From: Argopecten irradians
Taxonomy: Eukaryota > Mollusca > Bivalvia > Pectinida > Pectinidae
Length of the DNA stretch: 64,000 nt
Reading direction: 5' to 3'
Assembly: GCF_041381155.1 (NCBI RefSeq)
Contig: NC_091134.1
Location: 10,510,755-10,574,754 of the forward strand
Made by a program: the position numbers and the translations under genes. Every line of letters begins with the position of its first letter. The stretch's first letter is position 1. Shown one piece after another: positions 1 to 13,093 of this stretch. The notes under the pieces were generated by a model. It searched no databases. It was not told where the DNA came from and saw only the letters and a list, made by a program, of their open reading frames with translations.

Positions 1-3000
1 TATTGCATATTTCTGTTGCAGCACTAGAAAATGTTGGAGCTGAAGAACTCCGCTTTATTTAATTACTGGGTTAGATTTTAGTTACTTATTATAAAGTAAA
101 ATCCAAAAGATGTTTGTATAAATATATTCTACAACGTAATACTATCGATTTAAATGGAGAAATAATTTCGATGGCATGTCACCAAAACAAATGTTGAACA
201 TATTAGATTAACGCGCACAAAAATATGATACTTATGTTACTGAAATAAATGTGCGTATGCAGTGTTCTGTGAATATAATGGTAGTTGCGTGCACTTTTGT
301 TTGACTGCTTACTCTCGTTATCCAGCTATATGGGTCACGTTAGAAACCGATTTATACTGCCTCTCAAGTTTAGCAATAAAACGATTGTGGATACAAAGAT
401 GCTCGTTAATTAATTGAACTTTTGTCAATGTAGGTTGAAAATAATGAAATAGATGTGTTGGTGGTTATTTTGTCAATCAGAGCGTACTATATATAAACGG
501 CATAGTTTGTAACTACACAAAGATAACAGCTTCCTCTGATAGACTGCCAATTTAATCAATTAATTCCTGCTGTAACGTATAGATGGCATGCCAGCTAATC
601 GGCAATCACAACTGTCAGCTTCCGTAATGTAATCACTTTCTTCGTGAAATAGACATGCGTGGTCGCGAAATTGATTGCAATTGATTCGGTATCATATAAC
701 CGTATCATTTGGTTGTTATTACAAATGTCATGTCAAAGTCGAGTTCACAATCAATCAAACACAAAATTATTTTATTGTTAATTAAAAAGAGTTCACTTAC
801 CTGATCACCTCGATTTAGTTTGCACATAAACTGTGTGTTAAAAATGAACCAACAGATAGTTTTTCAATAAACGAGGGTTCAAATCAATTTCCATCCAATG
901 GACACTGTATAAATTGAGTTTGTATAAAAGCGAATTACGTTTACGGGTATTAATGAATACAATAAATTATCTGAATCTAATATTCTTTTTCCATTATCTA
1001 TTTTATCCGTAACTTTATTATTAATAGAATTCATCTAATCAGCTCGTTCTAGCACTATTAATTAAGGTTGTTTACATATTAAGTAAACCAACAATTTTAA
1101 ATTTTGGAACGATTCTGATATATAACAGCGTTTTGTCAGAACTATCACAGGATTGATACAGTGGAGAGTAAATTGAATCTTATTGATAGAACTTAGGACG
1201 ATCTTAACATATGTTACTTTTAACGAACAAACTGTGATTTCATCCGTTTTAGAAATTTCACTTGAAGAATTTACAGCTTACAACACTTATTTCGTCTTAC
1301 TTATTTGTCATTTTCGGTTTAATGAATTTTAGACCTAGGTCAGTAAAAACTGCGCAACCATAACTGACAAATCTTTTTAATGAATGTTAGCTGAATAATA
1401 CACGTGGGTTTCAGATTAATTTTGTAATAGGTGTGTCTAAGAAAATTTATTTTTAGGACAGAAAATACATATGTAGCAACACTCTCCCCACTTGAATTTA
1501 AACAAAACCTTAGATGTATTTTAAAGGTAGCAATTAAATCATAAGAATATAAATATACTTAACCAGGACCATTTCATGAATATTTGAGCCTGATCGAGCT
1601 GCACGAATCCCTTTGGCAGAATTTGAGACTAGTGTATATAAAGTTCCATGAGTGTAAATATACTGTACAAAATGACAAAAACAAATCAAGAATGATTGTA
1701 GTTAACAACTGGTTTCGAATTTATTTTCCACAAAAAGTGTGCTTCTGAGAAAAATGTTGAAATTCTGCATACAAAATGTTTATTACGCATGCTATTATGC
1801 CTGTCATTAATCGGATCATTAACAAATGGTGCCGGGAACTAATGAAGCGTAAACAAATCGTATCGGTTCTTGCTTTTTTCTGGAATAAGCAACACCTTGT
1901 TTTGAGTAGCGAATGCTGGGAAATGGTTGATGAATTTTCGGTTTTTCAACGCTGAATATTTCTATGTAGAACCGGATTTATATTAACATGATATTTCTCA
2001 TTGACTGCCATCCCTCTTCATACCCTTATCCTCCTTTACCTCCTTCCCCCCTTTCTCATCCGTCTTTCTTTTTCTTTTCTGACCCCCTGCCCCCTTTCCA
2101 TAAATAAAAAAAACAATGCAATTTCTAGTGTATGAGAGGAAAACGCCAGAATGGAAGGAAATTGGAGTAATGTGCTTGTATATGTGGCAAATGTAGTCTT
2201 TGTTAAAACATTGTCTGGAAAATAAAAATTTCTCATTGACAACAATATGTATTGCTAGGCTGGTTTCAATTTTGCGTCCTAAACCTGTGCCACATGACGG
2301 ATTAAAGCTTCTTTGTAGTTTAGGTCTTCTGTGAACTGTTAAAACAACCCATATAGCTGGTATTTCGATAATAAGATTACATCTTATCAGGAAAACAAAA
2401 GTTTTTCTAAAATTTATTAGGATCCTAGGTCCGACAGCCATCATCTTACAATAAAATGTTCATTACTGTGAACTAATTTATTTCATTTTGATTCCAGTAT
2501 TTTGTCAATTTCAGTGAAATTAACAGAATAGCAGTACATCCGAGAACTTTTGTTGACTTTGAACAAGCTTGATAAAACCAAATCAAAAGCTTACGTTAAA
2601 CAAGCATTTTGACTGTCACATCATACATGCAGTTTGTGACGGAACTATGGTCTTTCAAATGAGAATAACACAATTGATTTCTTATTAATACCGTATGTAA
2701 GAGAAATAGCAATCCTTTAATTGCCTTCATTTGTACGTGTCACTATAAGTTCGTCTGCTAATTGTCTGTTAACACTGATGACACACGAAATAGCATGGAT
2801 GTCAATGTAATTAGTTACAAGCATACTTTTGTATTGTCAATCCATGGACGTCGTTTCCGGACGAGGTCAGGAAATACTACCGGACGAGTTCAGTCTCGTT
2901 CTGTCTGTGGCTGGAGAATGTCGTTCATTACTCGTAAAGACACTAGATGGTGTCACATTTCCATACATATGTACTATATATGTTGTTAGTTGTATGTGTT

Positions 3001-3586
3001 ATACTACTACTGGTAATAATGTCTACCGATATTACAATCGTAACATATTCAAATACTGTCGTTTCTCGCAGAGTTTTGCTGTTATGAGTGATGTTCATTG
3101 TCGAATTTCGATCTTTCGATTTCCCAGTGTCTTTCAAAGTAAGGTTTATGAATAAATTCTTATTGTATGCAATTATTTTTTTTCTATCAAAATTACATGT
3201 TTTCTATTTTTTTATTATAATCTGGTTTCTCATAAACTTTCAAGGGTATTAAGTTTCATAAAGATAGCTCCTTTATATTGGAAACAGTTTTAGAAATGTC
3301 TGAAAAGTTCACGGCAATCTTAAGTCGCACAAAACACACAGTTCTCAACTAACTCATGCATAACGCATTGGGTAGGTAGCCATTCTGTTACCATAGCGAA
3401 AATACATTTTAATAAAAAAAATTATGAATTCACAGATCAAAATCACACATATATCATCCCCATATTATTTATACATTCCAACGTGCGTAAAGTTATCGCT
3501 TCTTCACCCACTTTCCAAAATATGCTGTGTCATTTTTTCTCCTTAACACTTTCGTAGAAAGATAAAGAGAAATGTTTTACAAAATA
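1..3586. other. AT-rich non-coding stretch, no gene seen
   Basis: No conserved exon can be read on either strand. Open frames here (for example 1998-2444 minus and 2762-3155 plus) have no recognisable domain, no convincing splice context and unremarkable composition. It may be an upstream intron of the GPCR whose last exon is at 11.4 kb, or intergenic DNA. Confidence 0.5.
2009..2102. repeat. polypyrimidine tract
   Basis: About 95 bases that are almost entirely C and T on the plus strand, with several CCCCC and TTTCTTTT runs. It is low-complexity sequence of the kind that can adopt triplex structure. No gene is attached to it. Confidence 0.6.
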
Positions 3587-3800
3587 GGGCCTTTTTCGTT
3601 TTTTTCAGAACAACCGGTTCTATCGTATGTATTTTTTCAAGTATAAATCTAGACGGATATGCAGTTTTTGATACAGGTCTGTGAGGGCTTTGTTAAGGTT
3701 CATCTGAAAACAATATAAATCACCAGGTCCGCCTTTAATTTATTAGTGAACAACTGAGTAGGCCCAACCAGGCAAACCATATAATGGAAAACGGCCTTGG
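3587..3800. repeat. short TIR repeat, uninterrupted copy (family N)
   Basis: A block of about 210 bp that matches 40709-40882 joined to 41825-41890. Shared landmarks are AACAACCGGTTC, TTTCAAGTATAAATC, GTGAGGGCTTTGT and CACCAGGTC, followed by a CCAACCAG motif. The ends are weakly inverted (GGGCCTTTTTCG against CGGCC-type end). This copy keeps the intact TTAA near 3735 that is split by an insertion in the 40.7 kb copy. Confidence 0.7.
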
Positions 3801-3819
3801 TAACATACATTCACAAATC

Positions 3820-4183
3820 TTAAAGATGCGCCACCGCCGACAGAGCATGAAGGATATTCATTATTTGAACAATAATTGGTGTTTAAACGTGTATATATGT
3901 GCCTAATTAACACAAAAAATAAAATAGAATAATGTATTTCGCCTTTGGTGCATGCGCAATCATTACTTCATTCCATATAGGATATAGTGCTACGGATTTT
4001 TTCGGGATGCAATTAATTATTTTTCATATTTTTAACTTGAAGTAAAATTAGAAGCTCAAACTTTTCAATGATGGTAATGGTGTAAAGTAAGTAATTTTTG
4101 TAACTGAAGAAAACTACTAAATCGCCTGCTACTGTTTTGTATAGTGAAAAAAAAAACATTTGTCGGCGGTGGAATATCTTTAA
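3820..4183 (+). mobile_element. TTAA-flanked MITE, copy 1
   Basis: A 356-bp non-coding element flanked on both sides by TTAA. The left end reads AGATGCGCCACCGCCGACA and the right end is its near inverse (TGTCGGCGGTGGAATATCT). Internal sequence is shared with copies at 5990, 24609, 37668 and 41053. No transposase is encoded. TTAA targets are typical of piggyBac-type transposases, but the terminal bases do not clearly match that superfamily, so the class is left open. Confidence 0.85.
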
Positions 4184-5989
4184 AGTTGTATTGCTGCTAA
4201 TTTCACTGTAACGATATGTAACTTAAACATTTGATATTCAAACATTGAAATGTAATTTGATGATTTAGCTCCCCAAAAACATATGTCGGCCTATAAGAGA
4301 GCCGAAATCTAGGAATCATATATTCATGGTTTTGAATAAAGCGCCTTCAATCACCGCCATGTTCAGTGACTTCGGATTCCGAATCGTATCACGTGACTGA
4401 CGTCTACACGACCTGCACGTGGTGAGCCAGATAACTAGCGTAAGCGCACATGTGTTTGTTTACGTTTTCTTTCTGGCTTATATGAGCAAATCATGCTGGT
4501 ATATGTCCACAGATAGAGTATTTGAAACATCCAATTTACACATTACCGTAAAATATTGTGTGGATCAAATATAGTAATGTGCGAGCATTATTTTCTTTGT
4601 AGATAGAGTCTGATGAGGTCGACCACATGTTTTGTTTATGAAAAATTGTTAATGTTTTCTCTTGGTTTCACAACCCTCGTTTTACTTCGAGATTGTCGAG
4701 ACGATGTTCGGAAGAGTTCGGAATGATTCAGCATTTTTCGAGCCTATTTTTCACGTGTACACGTTAAAAAGATTTTTTACTTTTATAATTAAAGATACTT
4801 CCAGTGCTGCAATTTTATAAAAAGTGGTAAAATTAGAAAGTTTAAAACTCAGGCAGACGGAGAAAAATATGTATAACACTTAAACAGTTTTCACTATGAC
4901 AAAAAGAGCGAAAGTGATAGACCATACAACTTTAAGGATCACCTGTCATATCCTGTGTATCCATAACAAAACCAAGGACTACCGTCTAGCCAGAATATTA
5001 CATTTTCACGGTTTTTTTTTAAATTTCGCGATATGGATTTCATGGTACATTTTTTAAAACAATTTCTCAATATTTCGTGATCATAACAATGCCCCGCGAA
5101 ATCGCGAAACGATCACCCCCGCGAAATTTACAGAACAGGTTGCGAGAGACTGGGCTTTATATAATAGCTTTTTAAAAACCAATAGCTGGCAAACACCATT
5201 CTTTTAAATTAAAATTTTTTATTGATATATTTTTCCTTTGTACAATTTTGAAATGAACAGCCAATTTGATATGTCCCTTGTACAATTTTGAAATGTTTAC
5301 CTATTTTTTTGATATTACCATTTCTAAAGCCCTAAGCGGCAATTCTGACATAACCACAGCATGCTCAATTCCATTTTCTAATCAATATCTAGAAAATAGC
5401 TGACTCATGCCTAAATATCGCAGTTAACAGTTTTGGATCATTATTTTTCAAGTACTTTGACAAGAAAATAATCAATATTATATAGTGCCGGTACTGGAAC
5501 GTCCTGTTGGTTTTTCTAAACAAAACGACATTTCACAAATACAGTAACTATCATTCTTATTTGTTAATTTTGTCACTGACAAGATTTAATCAATGTTCAT
5601 ATTAACAAAAGTGGCTCCAACAATTAATACGGTTGTTATTGATAATGCATGTCGAAATACTCCTAAAGCCCAAAACAATCATTACTCTTCATTGTGTCTG
5701 TATAGTCTAGCTACGAAGATGAAAAAATAAAACCAGAAACTCTAATCAATATATACAATTAATTCCTTTGGAATAAAATGTAATTGAATATTGGTGTCTT
5801 AGAGCCTGAAACCGAATCTAATTCACCGGGATAGGCACCATGTCACATGCCGTGCTTCCCTAGCAACACACGCGCATTTACAGCACAACACCCGCGCCTA
5901 CTTAGTAACGCTCAAAGTAGGTAACAAATGACAGCTATGTCTGGGGGAACTCGTGGGACAGGAATCATCACAATAGTCCTGTTAGCATG
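4184..5989. other. non-coding stretch
   Basis: No gene is seen. It contains a short local duplication around 5230-5300 sharing TTGTACAATTTTGAAATG, and CACGTG-type sites near 4390-4425. No feature beyond that is supported. Confidence 0.5.
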
Positions 5990-6324
5990 TTAAAGATGCT
6001 CCATCGCCGACAGAGCATAAATGATATTCATCATTTGAACAATAATTGGTGTTTAATCGTGTATATATATGCCTATGTAACACAAAAAATAACATAAAAT
6101 GATTTATTTTCCTTTTGGTGCATGCGCAATCATTACTTCATTCCGTATAAGATACAGTGCCACGGACATTTTTCGGGATGCAAATAATTATTTTTCATAT
6201 GTTTAACTTGTAGTAAAATTAAAAGCTCAAACTTTTCAATGGTGGAAATGGTGTAAAGTAAGTAGCTTCGTCTTCTCCTGTTTTTGATAGTGAAAAATTA
6301 GCATTTGTCAGCGGTGGAGCATCT
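5990..6324 (+). mobile_element. TTAA MITE, copy 2
   Basis: Same orientation and internal sequence as the 3820 copy. The left end has TTAA then AGATGCTCCATCGCCGACA. The right terminal repeat (GCGGTGGAGCATCT) is followed by CTGG rather than TTAA, so the right target copy is mutated or lost. A short internal part is missing relative to copy 1. Confidence 0.85.
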
Positions 6325-7627
6325 CTGGTCCTCAAAATACATCAAAGACTTCAAGTCAACTTCACTTCTAGTTCTAGTCGGAGGTTCCCGGGAAGCAGTT
6401 GTTCTTGTCCAATGTTGCCACAGGTTGACTTTTTTGGTATTTTGTTTGGTGTTTTTTTCGGATTAAGTTATTTTGCTTACCTCGTCAATCAAATCCTGAC
6501 GTGTGTTTTCTACTAGGGCTCCAAAGCGAGACCGAGACCAATTATTGATAAAAAACATTAACCGTTAACATGAGAGTACAAATGTTTTAAATTCGATGAG
6601 CTGTGGTAAGTTACAATAAAATATATTGATATCACGACGACCAGTATAATTCGATTCAAAATGATGAGTACGAAAATATGAAATGAGAAAACTCTTTTTT
6701 TTCAGCCAAATATTTTAAAAACGTTTGGATTCATTACTATTGATTAGTTAAAATGAAATCGCATGCTCATCAATACGTTAAAAGAAAAAAAAACAATTTA
6801 CGTGTCTTGTCAATTTTTAAATGTAATATATTTTTTTCATACTGTGAATTCAATAAATCGCTTCTTGCACAAGAACACTACTTTTGACAAAAATGTACAA
6901 GGAAAATTCCAGAAGTCCATCCATATCTCAGACAAATAGCCTACCGATACAACCCAAGGAGAGGCTATTTATTGAGATGTGGGTTGCTTTGATACTTGAA
7001 TGTAAAAAGCGCGAGTCTTGTTTTGCTGAAGAAAATGGTTACTAACTTTCAATAGACAAATTGATTATTTTCAACCGCTTAATTCATAATCAATAAATCA
7101 TTAAATGTGTTTTTATCAAGCACTACTTTGTACTTGTACCGTATCGACCAGTGTTTAAATCAATCTATCGTTGGAGTTTTCATTGAGCGTGAAATGTATC
7201 TGTTTAATACTTCCGATAGGGCTATATTGATTGAGGTTAATCCATAAATTGATACGTGTTATGGGAACCTTGATTTTTCACCTTTCATGGCAGACTGCGT
7301 TTTCGCAATGATCACGTGACTACCACACATTATCTAATTAGCACATGCTAGTGCATATATGCCTAAAGGAAAAACGAAAAGATTTATTCAGCGATATGAT
7401 CTCTGGCTCCACAAAATGAAGTGCATGTTTGCCGTAAAATTATTACAATGTGTTCCATGGAAAACAATGCTACTACGATAAGAACATTAGATAATCGGTT
7501 GCGGTAGCCGCGTGGCTGGGGTATTATACATCTTATTACAGCCTCTAAATTTTTTTGGATAGGGAGTTCAAAACCCACAAACGATTGCCAGGTTTTCTTG
7601 TCAGTGATGTTACAGACACATTCTAGG
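6325..7627. other. non-coding stretch before the 43-bp array
   Basis: AT-rich sequence without a recognisable exon, RNA gene or repeat of known family. The open frame on the minus strand at 7384-7578 has no domain and is not supported. Confidence 0.45.
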
Positions 7628-10236
7628 ACTTGTCTGTGATGTTAGGAACATCATAAGTTGTTTTTCCAGGACTTTTCCGTAATGTTAGGAACATCATACA
7701 GTTGTTCCTTCTCGTTTTTCTGTGATGTTAAGAACATTATACAGTTGTTCCTTTTCGATTGTCCATGATGTTACAAACATCATACAGTTGTTCCTTCTCG
7801 ATTGTCCATGATGTAAGGAACATCATACAGTTGTTCTTTCCTCGACTGTCTATGATGTTACGAACATCATACAGTTGTTCCTTCTCGATTGTCCGTGATG
7901 TTAGGAACATCATACAGTTGTTCCTTCTCGATTGTCTGTGGTGTTAGGAACATCATACAGTTGTTCCTTCTCGATTGTCCGTGATGTTAGGAACATCATA
8001 CAGTTGTTCCTTCTCGATTGTCCGTGATGTTAGGAACATTATACATTTGTTCCTTCTCGATTGTCTGTGGTGTTAGAAACATCATACAGTTGTTCCTTCT
8101 CGATTGACTGTGGTGTTACGAACATCATACAGTTGTTCCTTCTCGATTGTCTGTGGTGTTACGAACATCATACAGTTGTTCCTTCTCGATTGTCTGTGGT
8201 GTTAGGAACATCATGCAGTTGTTCCTTCTCGATTGTCCGTGATGTTAGAAACATCATACAGTTGTTCCTTCTCGATTGACTGTGGTGTTACGAACATCAT
8301 ACAGTTGTTCCTTCTCGATTGTCTGTGGTGTTACGAACATCATACAGTTGTTCCTTCTCGATTGTCCATGATGTTACGAACATCATACAGTTGTTCCTTC
8401 TCGATTGTCTGTGGTGTTAGGAACATCATGCAGTTGTTCCTTCTCGATTGTCTGTGGTGTTACGAACATCATACAGTTGTTCCTTCTCGATTGTCTGTGG
8501 TGTTACGAACATCATACAGTTGTTCCTTCTCGATTGTCTGTGGTGTTACGAACATCATACAGTTGTTCCTTCTCGATTGTCTGTGGTGTTACGAACATCA
8601 TACAGTTGTTCCTTCTCGATTGTCCGTGATGTTACGAACATCATACAGTTGTTCCTTCTCGATTGTCTGTGGTGTTACGAACATCATACAGTTGTTCCTT
8701 CTCGATTGTCTGTGGTGTTAACATCATACAGTTGTTCCTTCTCGATTGTCTGTGGTGTTACGAACATCATACAGTTGTTCCTTCTCGATTGTCCGTGATG
8801 TTAGAAACATCATACAGTTGTTCCTTCTCGATTGTCCGTGATGTTACGAACATCATACAGTTGTTCCTTCTCGATTGTCTGTGGTGTTACGAACATCATA
8901 CAGTTGTTCCTTCTCGATTGTCTGTGGTGTTACGAACATCATACAGTTGTTCCTTCTCGATTGTCTGTGGTGTTACGAACATCATACAGTTGTTCCTTCT
9001 CGATTGTCTGTGGTGTTACGAACATCATACAGTTGTTCCTTCTCGATTGTCTGTGGTGTTACGAACATCATACAGTTGTTCCTTCTCGATTGTCTGTGGT
9101 GTTACGAACATCATACAGTTGTTCCTTCTCGATTGTCTGTGGTGTTACGAACATCATACAGTTGTTCCTTCTCGATTGTCCGTGATGTTAGAAACATCAT
9201 ACAGTTGTTCCTTCTCGATTGACTGTGGTGTTACGAACATCATACAGTTGTTCCTTCTCGATTGTCTGTGGTGTTAGGAACATCATACAGTTGTTCCTTC
9301 TCGATTGTCTGTGGTGTTACGAACATCATACAGTTGTTCCTTCTCGATTGTCTGTGGTGTTAGGAACATCATGCAGTTGTTCCTTCTCGATTGTCTGTGG
9401 TGTTAGGAACATCATACAGTTGTTCCTTCTCGATTGTCTGTGGTGTTAGGAACATCATGCAGTTGTTCCTTCTCGATTGTCTGTGGTGTTAGGAACATCA
9501 TACAGTTGTTCCTTCTCGATTGTCTGTGGTGTTAGGAACATCATACAGTTGTTCCTTCTCGATTGTTCGTGATGTTAAAAACATTATACATTTGTTCCTT
9601 CTCGATTGTCCGTGATGTTAAAAACATCATACAGTTGTTCCTTCTCGATTGTCCATGATGTAAGGAACATCATACAGTTGTTCTTTCCTCGACTGTCTAT
9701 GATGTTACGAACATTATACAGTTGTTCCTTCTCGATTGTCGGTGGTGTTAGGAACATCATGCAGTTGTTCTTTCTCGATTGTCTGTGGTGTTAGGAACAT
9801 CATACAGTTGTTCCTTCTCGATTGTCCGTGATGTTAGGAACATCATACAGTTGTTCCTTCTCGATTGTCTGTGGTGTTAGGAACATCATGCAGTTGTTCC
9901 TTCTCGATTGTCTGTGGTGTTAGGAACATCATACAGTTGTTCCTTCTCGATTGTCCGTGATGTTAATAACATCACACATTTGTTCCTTCTCGATTGTCCG
10001 TGATGTTAATAACATCATACACTTGTTCCTTCTCGATTGTCCGTGATGTTAATAACATCATACAGTTGTTCCTTCTCGATTGTTCGTGATGTTACAAACA
10101 TCATACAGTTGTTCTTTCCTCGACTGTCTATGATGTTAGGAACATCATACAGTTGTTCTTTCCTCGACTGTCTATGATGTTAGGAACATCATACAGTCGG
10201 TTTTGTCAGTAATGTTATGAACATCATACAGCTGCT
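7628..10236 (+). repeat. 43-bp minisatellite, about 60 copies
   Basis: Consecutive units recur every 43 bases, with GAACATCATACAG and TTGTTCCTTCTCGATTG nearly invariant. Variable positions are TGTGGTGTTACG against CGTGATGTTAGG. In the second type, TGATGTT and AACATCA form a 7-bp dyad with a 3-base spacer. The ends of the array are more diverged than the middle. Because 43 is not a multiple of 3 and the usual unit has no stop in the plus frames, the array produces long artificial open frames; these are not genes. Variant blocks recur (for example near 8233 and 9180), which shows higher-order copying. Confidence 0.97.
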
Positions 10237-11361
10237 TTGTCCAATGTCTCGCCAGTGATGGCAGGAAAACTAAGCTAACTTCGTACGTTATGTAAAATAA
10301 AATATAATATTTTCAAATGTAAATCAGCAGAAAAGGTATAACATCAAACGTGTTATAAGTATCGAATATAAAAATAAACTCATCTCTGATGCTGTAGCTT
10401 CAATAAATCACTCTATTGTGAGGGAACAGTCATGTTGCAATGAATTCATGTGTAATGTTGATTAACGACATGGAAATGATAGTATTTTGTTTGTTTTGCA
10501 GACTCTGTCATGACTGGCATTACTGTGTTCTCTTGTTTTTATCATAAATTTGTTTGTAAATTTGTTTTTGAACATGTATCAAATTATTTAAGCAACTTAA
10601 CCTAATAATTATTGGATTAATTACGAACCGTTCCTATTTAAGTACCACCAAACAAATAGATCCGTGGTTTTCGTGACGCCAGCCAGAGTTAATGGCCTTT
10701 TAGTACAAACAGTAGCTAGTCACGACATATTAATCTCCCCAGCCTCCCGAACAGCTAACAAGCTTCCTTCCTGAAAGTATGCGTTACAATGACGGCATTA
10801 GATCGCCTATCGAAGTAATGGTACAATGCCTTGATTTCTGACAGTGTTGTCCGTTTTATTTGTAACTTAATACTACTGATTTTTCACGGATAATAGAGAT
10901 CAGATGCACACAATAACTTCTCATCTAGTCAGTGATTCAGATAAGGCTTGAATCACAACAAGGGTTCTTTACCTTACTGTATGTTAATTACAGAAATTCA
11001 AGGATTTCTCATCTACGTCATTGCAGAAAACATGTTTCTTCCTTGACATAGCCCGATTTAAGCGGATAGACCGCTGGATATGTATTGCTGAAAGGTCCCC
11101 CGCCGGGTAACTAGAAAGCTAGATTTATCGTACCTGACCAATACAACTGTATATTTATCCTTCAAAATCTACTGCTTAGAGTCAAGCAGCAGTGTTAATC
11201 TAGGAAGTCACCAATTATCAGACAATAACCAGTAGAACCGCCATTTTACTGGCTTTGATGGACCGTTATTGTTGTTACTAGGGCTTATACTTAGTATCTA
11301 TATTTTTTTACATCTCTGTTTCCGAAATGTAATAACTAATTGCTATTTTGATATGTTGCAG
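10237..11361 (+). other. non-coding stretch ending in a 3' splice site
   Basis: No exon is recognised. The last bases (a T-rich tract then TGTTGCAG at 11354-11361) form the acceptor of the GPCR exon that follows, so at least the right end is intron. Confidence 0.6.
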
Positions 11362-12263
11362 CTTGTGTGACCCTTTCTGTGACGATATCCTTGCCTCCGC
11401 TGTTTGGATGGTCAAAGTATGACTTCATCAAAGTTCAATCGTTTTGTTTCTGTGACTGGACCGTTGAGCCATCGTATGCATTTTTCATGATAAGTTGTTG
11501 TTTTGGTGTTCCATTTGGTGTTATGACAGTTTGTAACATCCTGATATTTCGTACCGTCAGAGCAAGCAAGAGAAAACTGGCACCACAGACTCCAAAGCCG
11601 GCAAACGAACCCATTAACTGCCAGACCATTCCAGAAAGGTCATCAGAGGATAATACAGACTCCGACAAGCAGTCTAAAGAAATATTTTCAAATGTCCAAA
11701 ACAGTCTAGTGTTGCCCCCAGTAGAAGAAGACGCTTCGACGTCCACCGCGTCCCATGAAAAGGCTGTCTTAACAAAGAGTAAAACGCCAATTACGGGAAG
11801 ATCTGCTATCTCACGCACGGGCATTTCAAAAGACAAACTATCTACATCAGAAATGATCACTGTCTATCTGCCAGACGATGAATCGAAACTCACGTATGAT
11901 AACATGTCTGCTAATAAAACTAAGTACAATGTAAGTGTAACAAAATCAAGTGGAAAATCGGTGAAAAAGCATAAAATATTCCGAATAAACAGAAAAAGCA
12001 AGCAAGGTAAGGCCCGTGCCGAGGAGATCCGACTGGCGACCGCTCTAGCCGTTGTTGTGGTGACGTTCTTCTGTTGTTGGTTCCCCTACTGTATTAGTAT
12101 GATAATGTCCATATTTGTACCTACAGGAGTACCTAGGGGTCTACACATGACCACGCTCCTCATTGGATATTTGAACAGCGCCTGTAACCCCGTGATTTAC
12201 GGCGTCATGAACAAAAAGTTTGGGGACGGTTTCCGGAGATTATTATGTTTGTGTAAAAAGTAA
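11362..12263 (+). CDS. class A (rhodopsin-like) GPCR, last coding exon (TM4-TM7)
   Basis: A receptor fragment of about 300 residues ending at a TAA at 12261-12263. It begins after a TTGCAG acceptor in phase 1, so two bases complete a codon opened in an upstream exon. The order is TM4 ending in LPPLFGWS, an extracellular loop 2 containing FCFCDW, TM5, and a third cytoplasmic loop of about 130 residues that is Ser/Thr and Lys rich. TM6 then has FFCCWFPY (the CWxP switch), and TM7 has NSACNPVIYGVMNKKF (NPxxY), followed by a short tail with cysteines (LLCLCKK) that may be palmitoylated. TM1-3 and the DRY motif are not in this exon and no candidate exon is visible in 1-11.3 kb, so the gene is partial here. 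The loop 2 layout recalls GPR161-like and orphan amine-like receptors, but the ligand cannot be assigned. Confidence 0.92.
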
Positions 12264-12415
12264 GAACATATATATACGAAAAATGTTCCTTTTCGTTTGT
12301 TTATTTTGACAGGTAAATGGTATATAATCAGAGCAGCTAAAACATAAATAATGACATCAAATATATAACCTTTGTTGAACTTAATACTTATTTTTCTAAC
12401 CATACAAAATCAAAT

Positions 12416-12421
12416 AATAAA
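12416..12421 (+). terminator. candidate poly(A) signal of the GPCR gene
   Basis: AATAAA lies about 150 bases after the GPCR stop codon, on the same strand. It is the first canonical hexamer seen downstream. Confidence 0.45.
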
Positions 12422-13093
12422 AAACCCTTTATAGTTGTAAGTCGTTATTTTAGATTCTAACAGGTTGGTATCGCACCATAGTAACCGAATCACAGGTACA
12501 TGTACATGTTCTTATTTTGTTATCTAAGATTTGTGCTAAAATTACCAATTTGATCATTTGGCATTTAAACATCCACCTGATCAACTCCACATGAACGGAG
12601 TATACATTTATGTATGCAGCATGTTACAAAATTAACAATATTAGATATTCTCTAAATTTCCACGTCTCTCATTGGCTAATACATTGCCATGTGGAGGTCA
12701 ATATAAAGCATGTGAACTCGATCTTTCTATTTTCTGAAGCGGCGAATCGATATTACTATAATGTAACGTCTCCAGCGTGTCGATATTGCGGTAGTGAAAT
12801 CGTATATCATATTAACCAAACGTGGAGCTATTCAGGGTGGTGTCATAAGGCCATGGATCTTCTTGAAATTTACTTGCATATCACATTATGATATAAAAAA
12901 TTGTTCAAACGATAATCATATATTTTAAAATTTGATATAAAAATAAGGGCATTTTGGTTGGTTAATATATGGTGTTATACAGTCCCGGTAAAACATACAA
13001 ATGCATTTTCATTAATGACCTCGTGTCACTTCCTCGGTTATTATTCCAGCGGTGTAAAACCATATAAAGCAATCTCTCCCGAGGAACCGCATT
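12422..13093. other. non-coding stretch
   Basis: No gene is supported. The 93-residue open frame at 12610-12891 has no domain signature and lies in sequence that looks like dispersed repeat. Confidence 0.45.

Noticed and set aside
2762-3155. Two overlapping plus-strand open frames
   Set aside because: Both depend on a non-ATG start or lack any family motif, and no flanking splice signals fit. Composition is not distinct from nearby non-coding DNA.
7759-9794. Long repetitive open frames (up to about 200 residues) repeating SYSCSFSIVCGV-type peptide
   Set aside because: They are produced by the 43-bp minisatellite, whose unit lacks plus-strand stops and cycles through all three frames. No splice sites, start context or non-repeat coding sequence is attached.
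7628-10236. CRISPR-like array
   Set aside because: The units are directly contiguous with no unique spacers, and the sequence is a eukaryotic nuclear genome. The same applies to the other tandem arrays.
7628-10236. Steroid-receptor-type response elements in the 43-bp unit
   Set aside because: The half-site TGTT-NNN-AACA is in the opposite arrangement to the classical AGAACA-NNN-TGTTCT, so the resemblance is not enough.
7628-11361. The 43-bp array as another splice-site-derived minisatellite
   Set aside because: The unit shows no match to the start of the GPCR exon or its acceptor, and the array ends over 1 kb before it.
12610-12891. 93-residue open frame after the GPCR
   Set aside because: No recognisable domain, no homologue known to me, and the surroundings look like dispersed repeat.
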